This document shows, piece by piece, positions 1-9,294 of a stretch of 55,653 bases of DNA. The first letter of the stretch is position 1, and each line of letters begins with the position of its first letter. The DNA comes from Gulosibacter massiliensis (GTDB lineage Bacteria; Actinomycetota; Actinomycetes; Actinomycetales; Microbacteriaceae): assembly GCA_945949175.1 (NCBI GenBank), contig CAMFDU010000004.1:1-55653 (forward strand). The letters run 5' to 3'. The translations under genes were made by a program, and so were the position numbers. The notes under the pieces are model-generated. The model ran no database searches. It saw only the letters and a list, made by a program, of their open reading frames with translations, and had not been told where the DNA came from.

Positions 1-2
1 AA

Positions 3-24
3 GGCCCCCGACAATCCGGGGGCC
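3..24 (-). terminator. Intrinsic terminator of the tRNA-Glu/Asp/Phe operon
   Basis: On the minus strand the arms GGCCCCCG and CGGGGGCC enclose a 6-nt loop, 8 nt after the tRNA-Phe 3' end. Two Ts follow before the window ends, so the full T tract cannot be seen. Position and strand fit the end of the tRNA transcript. Confidence 0.75.
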
Positions 25-32
25 TCGAATCG

Positions 33-105
33 TGGCTCCGACGGGCGTCGATCCCGTGACCTCTCGATTTTCAGTCGAACGCTCTACCAACTGAGCTACA
101 GAGCC
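33..105 (-). tRNA. tRNA-Phe (GAA)
   Basis: The reverse complement folds as a 73-nt cloverleaf with acceptor GGCUCUG paired to the 3' CGGAGCC, discriminator A, and anticodon loop CUGAAAA (anticodon GAA). No CCA is encoded. It is the promoter-distal member of a three-tRNA minus-strand cluster with tRNA-Asp and tRNA-Glu, followed by a GC-rich hairpin. Confidence 0.95.
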
Positions 106-162
106 AAGGAGTTTGTCACTCCTAGACAAAAGAGCCTCTCGCGAAAGAGACTCTGACGTCCG

Positions 163-236
163 CGACCCTGACGGGACTTGAACCCGCGACCTCCGCCGTG
201 ACAGGGCGGCACGCTAACCAACTGCGCTACAGGGCC
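163..236 (-). tRNA. tRNA-Asp (GTC)
   Basis: The minus-strand sequence starts GGCCCUG and ends CAGGGUC plus discriminator G. The anticodon loop CUGUCAC gives GUC. It is the middle gene of the tRNA-Glu, tRNA-Asp, tRNA-Phe cluster. The spacer toward tRNA-Phe is 57 nt and contains no gene. Confidence 0.95.
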
Positions 237-261
237 TTGCATATTGAATTGTAGACCTGCG

Positions 262-334
262 TGACCCCAACGGGATTCGAACCCGTGCTACTGCCGTGAA
301 AGGGCAGCGTCCTAGGCCACTAAACGATGGGGCC
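262..334 (-). tRNA. tRNA-Glu (TTC)
   Basis: The minus strand gives acceptor GGCCCCA, anticodon loop CUUUCAC (UUC), T arm GGGUUCGAAUCCC, and 3' UGGGGUC plus A. It is the first gene of the minus-strand tRNA cluster. The ORF-track start at 296 for the M23 gene lies inside this tRNA and is therefore not credible. Confidence 0.95.
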
Positions 335-367
335 GTGTCATGCCTCCGAGGATGCGCAACAGACCCG

Positions 368-396
368 AGTTTATGGGGTATTCGGTTCACACGCAA
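368..396 (-). promoter_or_regulatory. Probable promoter of the tRNA-Glu/Asp/Phe operon
   Basis: Read on the minus strand, a TTGCGT -35 (391-396) and a TAAACT -10 (368-373) are separated by 17 bp. They lie just upstream of tRNA-Glu, leaving about 27 nt of leader. The assignment rests on sequence likeness only. Confidence 0.5.
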
Positions 397-481
397 ACCG
401 CCCGCCGACGCTCAATGTCGGGATTGCCGACAAACCGCGATTACCCTGAAACGACCAGTGTATTCAACGGGGGTGTTTGGC

Positions 482-1675
482 ATGCGCAGAGGGTGGATCG
501 GCCTTGGCGCTTTTGTTGTGAGCATCTCGCTGCTCATCAGTCCTCTCGCCTCGAAGGAATTCGCCTACGCCGCCGATTATCCGTCGTGGTCCGATGTTCT
601 CGATGCGCGTAACGATGTTGCGCTCAAAGAAAAGGCGATCGCCGAGCTCAAGAGCATCATCAAGGAGTTGGAGAAGAAAGTAGAGGCCGCCTCGGCTGAG
701 GCAGAGCGGGTCGGGGCGATTTATCAGGTTGCTCAACTCGCTTACGATGAAGCCGCCTATAAAGCTGACCAGCTGCAGGCCCAGGCCGACGAGGCCAAGA
801 AGAATGCGGACGCGTCCCAGATTCGCGCCGGACAGTTCGTGTCGGAACTCGCTCGCGTTGGCAGCATCAACATTTCTACGAGCCTTCTCTCTAATGAGTC
901 GGGCGCCGCCGACCTACTCAGTCGTCTTGGTTTTGCGTCAATCATTGCCTCTCAGGCCGATGGAATTTATCAGGCGGCGATTCGCGATCAGAATTCTGCG
1001 CAGTCTTTAACTGACCAGGCAGAGGTCGCAAAGAAAGAACGTGACGAACTTCGCGCCGAAGCGGAAGCCGCATTTGAAATCGCGCAAAACGCGGCGATTG
1101 CCGCACAAATAGCGTTCCAGGAACAGCAGGATCACCGAGCAACACTTTTGGCCCAGTTGGCGACCCTTGTCGAGAACCGCGAGGCGACCGAGGAAGAGTA
1201 TCAAGAGGGACTCGAAGACGGTGATACGGCCGGCAGCGACCTTCCGCCCGGGGCTATTTCGTCACGGGGTTGGGCTCGACCGGCCGCTGGGTACATTTCG
1301 AGCCGCTTCGGATGGCGCGTTCACCCGATCTATGGAACGGTCCGTTTCCACGCGGGAACAGATCTGGCCGCTGGCTGCGGAGTGCCGATTTACGCCGCTC
1401 GCGGTGGCTCGGTTATCTATGCCGCACCGCTCGGCACATACGGAAACTTCATCCTGATCAGCCACGGCAGCGGAATCTCGACCGGGTATGCGCACATCGC
1501 GAACGGCAGGACCTTTGTCAAAATCGGCGAGCAAGTGTCAACCGGAACACATATCGCAGATGTCGGTTCAACCGGTGGTTCGACCGGATGTCACCTTCAC
1601 TTCGAGGTCCGTGAAAACGGAAAAGCAACCGACGCAGTTCCGTACATGCGACGCATGGGCATCACGCTCGGATAA
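482..1675 (+). CDS. Secreted coiled-coil M23 family peptidoglycan endopeptidase
   Basis: The product is 397 residues from ATG 482, preceded by a GGGGGTG ribosome-binding site; the ORF-track start at 296 lies inside tRNA-Glu. Residues 1-30 look like a signal peptide with an AYA cleavage site. About residues 37-250 are Ala/Glu/Lys-rich coiled coil, as in EnvC-like and other actinobacterial wall-hydrolase partners. The C-terminal 110 residues are an M23 LytM fold with the zinc motifs HAGTD and HLHFEV, both intact, so the domain should be catalytically competent. It probably cleaves peptide cross-bridges outside the membrane during division or growth. It ends one base before the convergent ppa stop. 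The exact substrate bond and any FtsEX partner cannot be told from here. Confidence 0.88.
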   Translation: MRRGWIGLGAFVVSISLLISPLASKEFAYAADYPSWSDVLDARNDVALKEKAIAELKSIIKELEKKVEAASAEAERVGAIYQVAQLAYDEAAYKADQLQAQADEAKKNADASQIRAGQFVSELARVGSINISTSLLSNESGAADLLSRLGFASIIASQADGIYQAAIRDQNSAQSLTDQAEVAKKERDELRAEAEAAFEIAQNAAIAAQIAFQEQQDHRATLLAQLATLVENREATEEEYQEGLEDGDTAGSDLPPGAISSRGWARPAAGYISSRFGWRVHPIYGTVRFHAGTDLAAGCGVPIYAARGGSVIYAAPLGTYGNFILISHGSGISTGYAHIANGRTFVKIGEQVSTGTHIADVGSTGGSTGCHLHFEVRENGKATDAVPYMRRMGITLG

Positions 1676-2164
1676 CTAGTGGCCGGCTGCAAGGCGGGCG
1701 ATACCCTCTTCGACAATCGCTTCGGCTTCGGCGCGACCCTGCCAGCCCTCGGTCTTGACCCACTTGCCGGGCTCGAGGTCTTTGTAGTGCTCGAAGAAGT
1801 GTTCGATTTCCTTCTTCGTGAACTCGGGGATGTCGTCGATGTCTTGGATGTGCGCCCAGCGGGGATCTTTCTCGAGAACCGCAATGACCTTTGCGTCACT
1901 ACCGCCGTCGTCGGTCATGTTGAACACGGCAACGGGGCGAACCGTGAGCCCGACCCCGGGGAACAGTGGGTAGTCGAGGAGGACAAGCACGTCGACGGGG
2001 TCACCGTCGAGGCCCAGCGTGTTTTCGAAGTATCCGTAGTCCGTCGGGTACACGAAAGTCGTAAACAGCACCCGATCGAGGTAGACGCGGCCGGTCTCGT
2101 GGTCAACTTCGTATTTGTTGCGGCTTCCCTTGGGAATCTCGATAACGGCAGGGTATCCGGCCAT
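1676..2164 (-). CDS. ppa: Inorganic pyrophosphatase, family I
   Basis: This 162-residue cytoplasmic enzyme hydrolyses diphosphate to two phosphates and pulls biosynthetic reactions forward. The length is typical of the bacterial family I enzyme. The signature DGDPVDVLV carries the metal-binding aspartates, and other conserved stretches (KYEVD, YPTDYG) are present. The start has a GAGGAG ribosome-binding site a few bases upstream. It is divergent from tilS across 43 bp and convergent with the M23 gene with no intergenic base. Confidence 0.96.
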   Translation of the reverse strand: MAGYPAVIEIPKGSRNKYEVDHETGRVYLDRVLFTTFVYPTDYGYFENTLGLDGDPVDVLVLLDYPLFPGVGLTVRPVAVFNMTDDGGSDAKVIAVLEKDPRWAHIQDIDDIPEFTKKEIEHFFEHYKDLEPGKWVKTEGWQGRAEAEAIVEEGIARLAAGH

Positions 2165-2195
2165 GATGTCTCCTCGTGTCGTGACGGTTCTCGGA

Positions 2196-2208
2196 TAACC
2201 TTACCGAG
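2196..2208 (+). promoter_or_regulatory. Leaderless-type -10 element of tilS
   Basis: TAACCT is followed by exactly six bases and then the tilS GTG. With a normal -10 to start-site distance the transcript would begin at or next to the initiation codon. No Shine-Dalgarno is visible. The same spacing recurs before many genes of this window. Confidence 0.6.
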
Positions 2209-3209
2209 TGACCGATACCAACGGCGAGCGACGGGGTAGGTTGTCGCCTGCCGTTGCTGAGGTTCGGTCGGCGGTTTCGAAGTTTTGTGACCGCCACTCG
2301 GTTTCGGGCGACTCACTCGTCCTTGTCGCTTTGAGTGGCGGAGCGGATTCTCTTGCGCTCGCGGCGGCAACTCGATTCGTTGGTGCACAACGTGGGCTCC
2401 GCGTCGGTGCAATCATCGTTGATCACGGACTTCAATCGGGCAGTGCCGGGCTTGCCGCCACGGTTTCACAAACGGCTATCGCGCTGGGGCTGGACCCGGT
2501 TGAGGTTGTCCGCGTTTCGGTTGGAACCAAAGGAGGACCCGAGGCGGCCGCTCGCGACGCGCGCTACGAGGCTCTGCGGAGCGCCGCCGAACGCCACGGC
2601 GCTGCCGTTGTTCTGACGGGCCACACTCGAAACGACCAGGCCGAAACCGTTCTGCTCGGTCTTGCAAGGGGAAGCGGTGCAGGGAGCCTTCGTGGAATGG
2701 CGGAACTCGACGGCCTTATCGGCCGGCCACTTCTTGACGTCACACGGGAGTCGACCCACGCGGCGGCCCTCGCCGAGGGACTGGACCCGTGGGTCGACCC
2801 GCACAACTCAGACGAGCGCTTTTCGCGAGTCCGTGTCCGCAACGCCGTTCTGCCGCTGATGGAGTCTGAACTTGGCCCGGGAATCATCGACGCGCTCGCG
2901 CGAACGGCTGACCTTGTTCGCGACGACGACGACGCACTGGATCTTCTCGCTGCCGGAATGGCGCGCCAGGTCGTGAACACCGACCCCGTGTCGTTCGCAG
3001 CTGATGATGTGGCACATCGTCCGAGAGCGTTGCGAACCAGAATCATTCGCATCGCCGCGAATCAGGCCTGGGGCACGACCATTACTCACGTTCAAACTCG
3101 TGCGATTGATGCTCTTCTGATCGACTGGCACGGACAGGGAAAGGTTGATGTCACCGGCGGTAGTGTGGTCAGACACGATGGTCGAATCCGGTTCGACCCC
3201 GCCAGTTAG
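2208..3209 (+). CDS. tilS: tRNA(Ile)-lysidine synthase
   Basis: The 333-residue product carries the N-type ATP pyrophosphatase P-loop SGGADS at residues 43-48, and a second conserved stretch, GHTRNDQAETVL. TilS adds lysine to C34 of tRNA-Ile2 so that it reads AUA instead of AUG. The protein is at the short end for the family, as in other actinobacteria. The GTG start is supported by the TAACCT-N6-GTG leaderless arrangement. The gene is followed after 6 bp by hpt, the usual actinobacterial neighbour, and then ftsH. Confidence 0.93.
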   Translation: MTDTNGERRGRLSPAVAEVRSAVSKFCDRHSVSGDSLVLVALSGGADSLALAAATRFVGAQRGLRVGAIIVDHGLQSGSAGLAATVSQTAIALGLDPVEVVRVSVGTKGGPEAAARDARYEALRSAAERHGAAVVLTGHTRNDQAETVLLGLARGSGAGSLRGMAELDGLIGRPLLDVTRESTHAAALAEGLDPWVDPHNSDERFSRVRVRNAVLPLMESELGPGIIDALARTADLVRDDDDALDLLAAGMARQVVNTDPVSFAADDVAHRPRALRTRIIRIAANQAWGTTITHVQTRAIDALLIDWHGQGKVDVTGGSVVRHDGRIRFDPAS

Positions 3210-3215
3210 GACGAC

Positions 3216-3776
3216 ATGCGTTACGACGACGTTTCCGACCAACTCGACGAGATCCTCGTCACCGAGGAACAACTTCTTGCGCGAATAGCCGAGCTCGCCC
3301 GCGAAATCGAGCGCGACTACGCCGGTAAAGACCTTTTGCTCGTCGGCGTACTCAAGGGCGCGGTAATGGTTATGAGCGATCTGTCCCGTGCGTTGACGAT
3401 TCCGATCAACATGGACTGGATGGCGGTTTCGTCTTATGGGCACGGAACGACCTCGAGCGGTGTCGTGCGCATCCTCAAAGACCTCGATACCGACATTGCC
3501 GACCGAAACGTCCTTCTCGTAGAAGACATCATCGACACTGGACTCACGCTGTCGTGGTTGCACGACAACCTCATGTCTCGGGGTGCGGCCAGCGTCAAGA
3601 TTTTTGCTGCTCTTCGTAAACCCGACGCGGTCAGGGTCGACATTGTTGCGGACTACCTCGGATTCGACATTCCAAACAAGTTCGTCGTCGGCTATGGACT
3701 CGACTTTGCCGAGAACTTTAGGCACTTGCGTGATGTCGCAGTTCTTTCACCTCGCACATACGCCGAAAGCGAATAG
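3216..3776 (+). CDS. hpt: Hypoxanthine phosphoribosyltransferase
   Basis: This 186-residue purine-salvage enzyme makes IMP or GMP from hypoxanthine or guanine and PRPP in the cytoplasm. The PRPP-binding motif VEDIIDTGLTL is intact, and the GVLKGA loop lies upstream as expected. Length and C-terminal region are normal. It lies 6 bp after tilS, presumably in one transcript. A 68-bp gap then separates it from ftsH. Confidence 0.95.
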   Translation: MRYDDVSDQLDEILVTEEQLLARIAELAREIERDYAGKDLLLVGVLKGAVMVMSDLSRALTIPINMDWMAVSSYGHGTTSSGVVRILKDLDTDIADRNVLLVEDIIDTGLTLSWLHDNLMSRGAASVKIFAALRKPDAVRVDIVADYLGFDIPNKFVVGYGLDFAENFRHLRDVAVLSPRTYAESE

Positions 3777-3844
3777 CCCCGATGTGACCGTCTGCGTGCG
3801 AGTACGCTGGCAAGACGTGTTGTAGAACAGGAGCAAGGCGCCGA

Positions 3845-5842
3845 ATGAAGAATTTCCTCAAAGGTCCGTGGCTTTATATTGCCGCCGGTCTGTTGGTTGT
3901 CTGGGTGGGCTTTTCGTTCCTCACGACCGTCAATTATGCTCCGGTGTCTACCAAGGAGGGCCTGTCGTTCATTGTCGAGGGCAAGGTAAAAGAAGTCACC
4001 ATCACCGACTTCGAACAACGCGTTGACCTCACGTTGAAAACTGCTGATGAGAAGTACGGCGAAACCGTCCAGTTCTATTACGTGGCGCCTCGCGGTGCCG
4101 AAGTCCTCGACGCAATCAACACGGCAAACCCCGAGAAGTTCACCGACGAGGTACCCAAGGAATCGTGGTTCATGTCGATCCTCGGTTTCGTCATTCCGTT
4201 CCTCATCATCGGCCTCGCATTCTGGTTCATCTCGGCTAATGCCGGCGGCGCTCGCGGTGCAATGCAATTCGGCCGTTCCCGGGCAAAGTTGTTCAACAAG
4301 GAATCGCCGCAGGTGTCGTTTGAGGATGTTGCCGGTGCGGACGAAGCGATTGAGGAACTTCACGAGATCAAAGAGTTTTTGCAGAACCCCGAAAAGTTCG
4401 AAAAAGTCGGAGCCCGCATTCCCAAGGGCGTGCTGTTGTATGGCCCGCCAGGAACGGGCAAGACCCTCCTTGCTCGTGCGGTCGCCGGCGAGGCATCGGT
4501 TCCGTTCTATTCGATTTCCGGTTCCGACTTCGTTGAAATGTTTGTGGGCGTTGGCGCAAGCCGAGTCCGGGACCTCTTCGACATCGCAAAACAGAACTCA
4601 CCCGCCATCATCTTTATCGACGAAATCGACGCGGTCGGTCGTCACCGTGGTGCCGGAATGGGTGGCGGTCACGACGAGCGCGAACAAACCCTTAACCAAC
4701 TACTCGTCGAGATGGACGGCTTCGAGCCCGGCCAGAACGTCATCATGATTGCAGCGACGAACCGTCCGGACATTCTCGACCCCGCACTTCTTCGTCCTGG
4801 TCGTTTTGATCGCCAGATTCAGGTGGACGCCCCCGATTCGAAGGGTCGCGCCAAGATTCTCGCGGTGCACTCGAAGGACAAGCCGATGGCGAAGAACATC
4901 GATCTCGAGGTGCTCGCGCGCAAGACTCCCGGTTACACGGGTGCGGACCTCGCCAACGTCATTAACGAAGCCGCGCTCCTCACGGCTCGTCAGGGCAAGA
5001 GTGAGTTGACAAACGAGATTCTGGACGAGGCCGTCGACCGCGTTATGGCCGGACCACAGAAACGGTCTCGAATCATGAAAGACAAGGAACGTCTAATCAC
5101 CGCGTACCACGAGGGTGGACACGCACTCGCGGCCGCCGCGATGCGCCAGACCGACCCCGTCACGAAGGTCACGATTCTGCCTCGCGGGCGTGCACTCGGG
5201 TACACGATGGTCATGCCTCTTGACGACAAATATTCGATCACTCGGAATGAGCTGCTCGACCAGTTGGCGTACGCCATGGGCGGCCGAGTTGCCGAAGAAA
5301 TCGTTTTCCACGACCCGACGACGGGTGCGTCGAACGACATCGAAAAAGCGACTGGAATCGCTCGACGCATGGTCACCGAATTCGGTATGTCGAACGTCGT
5401 GGGGTCCGTGAAGTTGGGGTCGGGTTCCGGCGAGATGTTCCTCGGTCGTGACGTAGGACACCAACGCGATTACAGCGACGGAGTTGCCGAACGGGTGGAC
5501 GCTGAGGTTCGCGCGCTTATAGACAATGCCCGTGATGAAGCATGGAAGGTGCTCACGGCCAACCGCGCAATTCTCGACCAGCTCGCCAAGGAACTGCTCG
5601 AAAAGGAAACGCTTGACCACAACCAACTCGCGACTATTTTCGCCAAGGTCAAGAAACTGCCCGCGCGTCCCGTGTGGAAGTCGAACCCCAAGCGGCCTGT
5701 GTCGACGAAGGGACCGATAAAGGTTCCGGCGCGCATCTCGCTCGACGCAGCTGTCAAACCCGCGGCGAAGGATATGCCGGCCGCCAAGACAAAACCCACA
5801 ATCACGCCCGTGGATAAGCGGACTAAGCCGGCCACGAAGTAG
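3845..5842 (+). CDS. ftsH: ATP-dependent zinc metalloprotease FtsH
   Basis: The 665-residue membrane-bound AAA+ protease degrades misassembled membrane proteins and regulators. Two N-terminal membrane segments lie at about residues 8-27 and 115-137 with an extracytoplasmic domain between them. The AAA module has Walker A GPPGTGKT near residue 200, Walker B IFIDEID, and the second region of homology ([18 protein letters not shown]). The zinc site HEGGH is at about residue 421. A charged Lys/Pro/Thr-rich tail ends the protein. A possible ribosome-binding site, AGGAGCAAGG, precedes the ATG. It is the gateway to the folate genes, with folE starting 5 bp downstream. Confidence 0.97.
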   Translation: MKNFLKGPWLYIAAGLLVVWVGFSFLTTVNYAPVSTKEGLSFIVEGKVKEVTITDFEQRVDLTLKTADEKYGETVQFYYVAPRGAEVLDAINTANPEKFTDEVPKESWFMSILGFVIPFLIIGLAFWFISANAGGARGAMQFGRSRAKLFNKESPQVSFEDVAGADEAIEELHEIKEFLQNPEKFEKVGARIPKGVLLYGPPGTGKTLLARAVAGEASVPFYSISGSDFVEMFVGVGASRVRDLFDIAKQNSPAIIFIDEIDAVGRHRGAGMGGGHDEREQTLNQLLVEMDGFEPGQNVIMIAATNRPDILDPALLRPGRFDRQIQVDAPDSKGRAKILAVHSKDKPMAKNIDLEVLARKTPGYTGADLANVINEAALLTARQGKSELTNEILDEAVDRVMAGPQKRSRIMKDKERLITAYHEGGHALAAAAMRQTDPVTKVTILPRGRALGYTMVMPLDDKYSITRNELLDQLAYAMGGRVAEEIVFHDPTTGASNDIEKATGIARRMVTEFGMSNVVGSVKLGSGSGEMFLGRDVGHQRDYSDGVAERVDAEVRALIDNARDEAWKVLTANRAILDQLAKELLEKETLDHNQLATIFAKVKKLPARPVWKSNPKRPVSTKGPIKVPARISLDAAVKPAAKDMPAAKTKPTITPVDKRTKPATK

Positions 5843-5847
5843 TTTTC

Positions 5848-6423
5848 ATGGCCATCGATCGGGACCGCATCGCCGCGGCTGTGAGGGAAATCCTTGTGGC
5901 CATCGGCGAGGACCCGTCGAGGGACGGTTTGCGCGAAACGCCAGCCCGTGTCGCCGACGCGATGACGGAACTGTATGCGGGTGTTGGCGCAGACGCGACC
6001 GAGGGGCTGCGCGACAGCGCGTCGACCGCCGACGTCGTGTCAAACGACCCTGTCATCGTCCGCGACCTCGTCTTCCGCTCTATGTGCGAACACCACTTAT
6101 TGCCGTTTCACGGAGTCGCCCACATCGCATATGAGCCAACCGACACGGTCGTCGGTCTCGGGCGCTTGGCTCGAGTGCTTGACACGATTTCATCCCGACC
6201 CCAGGTTCAGGAACGAATTGGAATCGAGGTCTGTAACGCGCTCATGTCAGGAGTCGGAGCGAGCGGTGCCCTTGTTGTTCTCGACGCCCGTCATGAGTGT
6301 GTCTCGGCACGCGGAGCCAAGCAGGCCCACGCATCGGCGCTCACCGTCACCGCGACGGGAAGCTTTGCGCTTGAACCAACCCGCGCCGCGCTCCTCACTC
6401 TGATCGGCCGGGGAGATGGCTAA
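5848..6423 (+). CDS. folE: GTP cyclohydrolase I
   Basis: The 191-residue enzyme converts GTP to 7,8-dihydroneopterin triphosphate, the first step of folate synthesis. The zinc-binding and catalytic motif CEHHLLPF and a second conserved stretch around ARHECVSARG are present, and length is normal. It begins five bases after ftsH and overlaps folP by 8 bp, so it is translationally linked to the rest of the folate operon. Confidence 0.96.
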   Translation: MAIDRDRIAAAVREILVAIGEDPSRDGLRETPARVADAMTELYAGVGADATEGLRDSASTADVVSNDPVIVRDLVFRSMCEHHLLPFHGVAHIAYEPTDTVVGLGRLARVLDTISSRPQVQERIGIEVCNALMSGVGASGALVVLDARHECVSARGAKQAHASALTVTATGSFALEPTRAALLTLIGRGDG

Positions 6424-7216
6424 CCGTCCCCTCGTCTTTGGTGTCCTCAACGTGACGCCGGATTCGTTCAGCGATGGCGGGCTGTGGCATTCGCCTGACA
6501 GCGCACTCGAGCACGCACGCGCGATGGTGGCGGAAGGCGCTGACGTCATCGACGTCGGCGGGGAATCGACTCGTCCCGGTGCTGCTCGAATCGACGACGG
6601 CGAAGAGCGCCAGCGCGTTGAACCCATCATTCGCGCCCTTGTGTCCGAGGGAATTTCGGTGTCGCTCGACACGATGCGAGCCGATACCGCTCGTCTCGGA
6701 ATCAACCTCGGGGTCGACTACATCAACGATGTGTCAGGCGGACTATCGGACCCCGCAATGCTCGGTGTCGTCGCCGACAGCGACGTGTCGTATATCGCGA
6801 TGCACTGGCGCGGCGAAAGCGACGTCATGGACGGGAACGCTAGTTACGGTGACGTCACTCGTGATGTTCTGACCGAGCTACGCGCGCGAATCGACGCGGC
6901 GCTTGGTGCTGGAGTCGCCCCCGGAAGGCTCTGGATCGATCCAGGCCTTGGGTTCGCTAAAACCCCCGACCACAACTGGCAGCTTTTGAGGGACCTCAAT
7001 CAGTTTGTCGCGCTCGGGTATCCCGTTCTCGTCGGAGCGTCGCGCAAGCGATTCCTCAGCCCCTTCGGTGAAGCCCCCACTGATCGCGATCAGGCGACCG
7101 CGATCATCAGCGTTTTGTCGGCTGAGGCGGGTGTGGCTGCGGTTCGTGTTCACGACGTCGCCAGAACAACCGAGGCCCTTCGCGTTCGACACTCATGGTG
7201 GGGAGGCGCCGCATGA
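6416..7216 (+). CDS. folP: Dihydropteroate synthase
   Basis: The 266-residue TIM-barrel enzyme condenses pterin diphosphate with p-aminobenzoate and is the sulfonamide target. The signature motifs NVTPDSFSDGG and GGESTRPGA (Pfam Pterin_bind) are near the N-terminus, with DPGLGFAKT and GASRKRF further on. The start overlaps folE by 8 bp and the stop overlaps folB by 4 bp. Confidence 0.96.
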   Translation: MANRPLVFGVLNVTPDSFSDGGLWHSPDSALEHARAMVAEGADVIDVGGESTRPGAARIDDGEERQRVEPIIRALVSEGISVSLDTMRADTARLGINLGVDYINDVSGGLSDPAMLGVVADSDVSYIAMHWRGESDVMDGNASYGDVTRDVLTELRARIDAALGAGVAPGRLWIDPGLGFAKTPDHNWQLLRDLNQFVALGYPVLVGASRKRFLSPFGEAPTDRDQATAIISVLSAEAGVAAVRVHDVARTTEALRVRHSWWGGAA

Positions 7217-7566
7217 CTGACGAAATTCGTCTGCGCGGGCTTCGGGCCTTCGCACACCATGGCGTGTTCGACGACGAGCGCACCAATGGCCAGGAATTCA
7301 TCATCGATGTCGACGCCCGTGTCTCACTAACGGGCCTCGGCGACGACATCGCGCAGACGATTCATTACGGTGAACTCGCCGTCGCCATCGTCGCGGCGGT
7401 CGAGACCGACCCGGTGGACCTCATCGAAACCGTCGCCGAGCGCGTCGCAAACATTGTTCTGGGTTTTGGTGCTCTTTCCACCCGGGTCGAGGTTCACAAG
7501 CCCAGCGCGCCGATCACCGTCCGATTCGATGACGTGTCCGTTGTGATTGAACGGTCGCGCGCATGA
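7213..7566 (+). CDS. folB: Dihydroneopterin aldolase
   Basis: The product is 117 residues from ATG 7213. The ORF-track start at 7195 lies deeper in folP; the ATGA overlap with the folP stop and normal family length favour 7213. The motif FAHHGVFDDER and a later region ending KPSAPI mark the FolB/tunnelling fold. It releases glycolaldehyde from dihydroneopterin to give the FolK substrate. It overlaps folK by 4 bp. Confidence 0.94.
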   Translation: MTDEIRLRGLRAFAHHGVFDDERTNGQEFIIDVDARVSLTGLGDDIAQTIHYGELAVAIVAAVETDPVDLIETVAERVANIVLGFGALSTRVEVHKPSAPITVRFDDVSVVIERSRA

Positions 7567-8030
7567 CCCGCGCGGTCATCGCGACGGGCGCGAACCTGGG
7601 GGACCGCGCCGGGACAATCGCGGCCGCGATCGAACGCCTGAGGGCGACCAACGGAGTTGCCGTCCTCGCAGTGTCTGAACTCGTCGAAACGATCGCGATT
7701 CGACCCGACGGACCCGACGACAGTCACCCGAGTTATCTCAACGGCGTTGCGATTCTTGACACGACATTGTCCGCCGCAAGTCTTCTCGCGATTCTGCACG
7801 CAATCGAAGACGACCATGGGCGGACTCGCACCGAGCGCTGGGGGGACCGAACTCTCGATCTGGACCTCATCGTGTTCGGCGACCTGATCGAAGATGGCAA
7901 CCTCGTCGTCCCGCATCCGCGCGCTCACGAGCGCTCGTTCGTTTTGGGACCATGGCTGAGTCTCGACCCCGACGCGGTCATCCCCGGTCGAGGACCCGTA
8001 AGCGCCCTTCTCGCGGCGGTGCTGGCGTGA
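7563..8030 (+). CDS. folK: 2-amino-4-hydroxy-6-hydroxymethyldihydropteridine diphosphokinase
   Basis: The 155-residue HPPK transfers diphosphate from ATP to hydroxymethyldihydropterin. The N-terminal GANLGDR and the signature WGDRTLDLDLI, with its two magnesium-binding aspartates, are present, as is VPHPRAHER. It is joined by ATGA to folB and by GTGA to the DUF3180 gene. Confidence 0.95.
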   Translation: MTRAVIATGANLGDRAGTIAAAIERLRATNGVAVLAVSELVETIAIRPDGPDDSHPSYLNGVAILDTTLSAASLLAILHAIEDDHGRTRTERWGDRTLDLDLIVFGDLIEDGNLVVPHPRAHERSFVLGPWLSLDPDAVIPGRGPVSALLAAVLA

Positions 8031-8482
8031 AAAAGACGAATCCATTGTTCCTCGTAGGGCTCACACCGTTTGCCTTTGGTGTCGGGTTCGCGCTTGACTG
8101 GGCGTTCGTCAGCACCGGGCGCACCGCCATCCCCGTGCCGTGGACACTGTCAATCTGTCTGGTTCTTATCGGAATCGCTGTACTCGCTCTCGGCGCCCGC
8201 GTTCGCGCGGCGGTGAAGCCCATCAAGGGTCGCCGAATCGACCCCATCGCCGCGGTGACGATTGTTCAGCTTGCGAAGGCGTCTGCGGTCGGTGGAACTA
8301 TCTTGTTTGGTGCGACCGTCGGGCTTCTCGCGTTCTCGACATCGCGACCCGTTGTCGTCGAGGCCATTATTCCGTCTAACGTTGGCGGTGTCGTAGCCTC
8401 GCTCGTGCTCGTTGCCTTGGCGCTCGTCGCTGAGTGGTGGTGTGTTCTACCCCCACAAGATCCCGACGGAGAACCCGCATGA
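8027..8482 (+). CDS. DUF3180 family membrane protein
   Basis: The protein is 151 residues when started at the GTG that overlaps the folK stop; the ORF-track start at 7952 is inside folK. Four hydrophobic segments at roughly residues 7-27, 38-57, 83-103 and 116-137 predict a small integral membrane protein. Proteins of this type follow folK in many actinobacteria (DUF3180), and the function is unknown. The stop overlaps the next gene by ATGA, so it is part of the same operon. Confidence 0.8.
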   Translation: MKKTNPLFLVGLTPFAFGVGFALDWAFVSTGRTAIPVPWTLSICLVLIGIAVLALGARVRAAVKPIKGRRIDPIAAVTIVQLAKASAVGGTILFGATVGLLAFSTSRPVVVEAIIPSNVGGVVASLVLVALALVAEWWCVLPPQDPDGEPA

Positions 8483-9216
8483 TGGCACCAGGCCGACTCG
8501 AGGTCGGACTCGTCGGAACCGCGCCGGAACTTGCGATTATTGGACTTGCTCTTGCCGGCGCTGGACACTTTCCGTGGACCATCACCGAGCCGGCCCCGGC
8601 CGACCGCGAACGGGTCGTCTCGTTGTTGCGCGGGGTGTCCATTCAGTCGGCCGCAGAGGTCGTAGCCGCCACCCAGCTGGTCGTCATTGGGGCTGGCGAG
8701 GGCGAAACGGTCGCCGAAATCGTCGAGTCGCTCAGCGAATCGTGGCGTCCCGGCCAGATTGTTCTGCACACCTCGGCCGAATTCGGCATCGGAGTTCTCG
8801 AGCCGGCGACCCTAAAAGGTGCGATTCCGCTTGCTATCCACCCGGTACTGACCTTCACCGGAACGTCGCTCGATCTGCATCGGATGAAGGACGCGTATTT
8901 CGCGGTCACGGCACCGAGTGTCGCCTTGCCTATCGCCCAAGCGCTCGTCGTTGAGATGGGCGGCGAACCGTTCGTCATCGCCGAAGACGACCGCGCAGCC
9001 TACGCCGACGCGGTGGCGACCGTTGCGGAATTCTCGCGGGCGATCGTCGATCAGTCGACGTTCCGACTCCAGGAAATCGGGGTCGAACATCCCGGCGCAG
9101 TTCTGCGGGCCCTCGCGCACTCGGCTGTCGAAGAAGCGCTGCGGGCATCGTCGGACGGAGCAATCGACCCGATTGGTCGCTGGCTCGACGACACCACGTC
9201 CGACGAAGAGGAATAA
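8479..9216 (+). CDS. Rossmann-fold/DUF2520 family oxidoreductase-like protein
   Basis: The product is 245 residues from ATG 8479, the second half of an ATGA overlap. The first 120 residues form a Rossmann-like domain and the helical C-terminal half matches DUF2520. Conserved pieces include HTSAEFG, AIHPVLTF and a helix around DAVATVAEF. In many actinobacteria this gene is followed by panC and panD, which suggests a role near pantothenate or NADP-linked metabolism. Here neither follows; lysS comes next after 78 bp. The nucleotide motif is degenerate, so catalytic activity is uncertain. Confidence 0.75.
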   Translation: MMAPGRLEVGLVGTAPELAIIGLALAGAGHFPWTITEPAPADRERVVSLLRGVSIQSAAEVVAATQLVVIGAGEGETVAEIVESLSESWRPGQIVLHTSAEFGIGVLEPATLKGAIPLAIHPVLTFTGTSLDLHRMKDAYFAVTAPSVALPIAQALVVEMGGEPFVIAEDDRAAYADAVATVAEFSRAIVDQSTFRLQEIGVEHPGAVLRALAHSAVEEALRASSDGAIDPIGRWLDDTTSDEEE

Positions 9217-9294
9217 GGGCCAACTCGACTCGACGAACCTGCCAATCGGCAGGGCACCCGAACGGTAACCTTGACAGGTACCAGAAGGGGCGCA

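Noticed and set aside
2808-3725. 305-residue minus-strand ORF over tilS and hpt
   Set aside because: It lies antisense to two conserved genes and has no motif or start signal.
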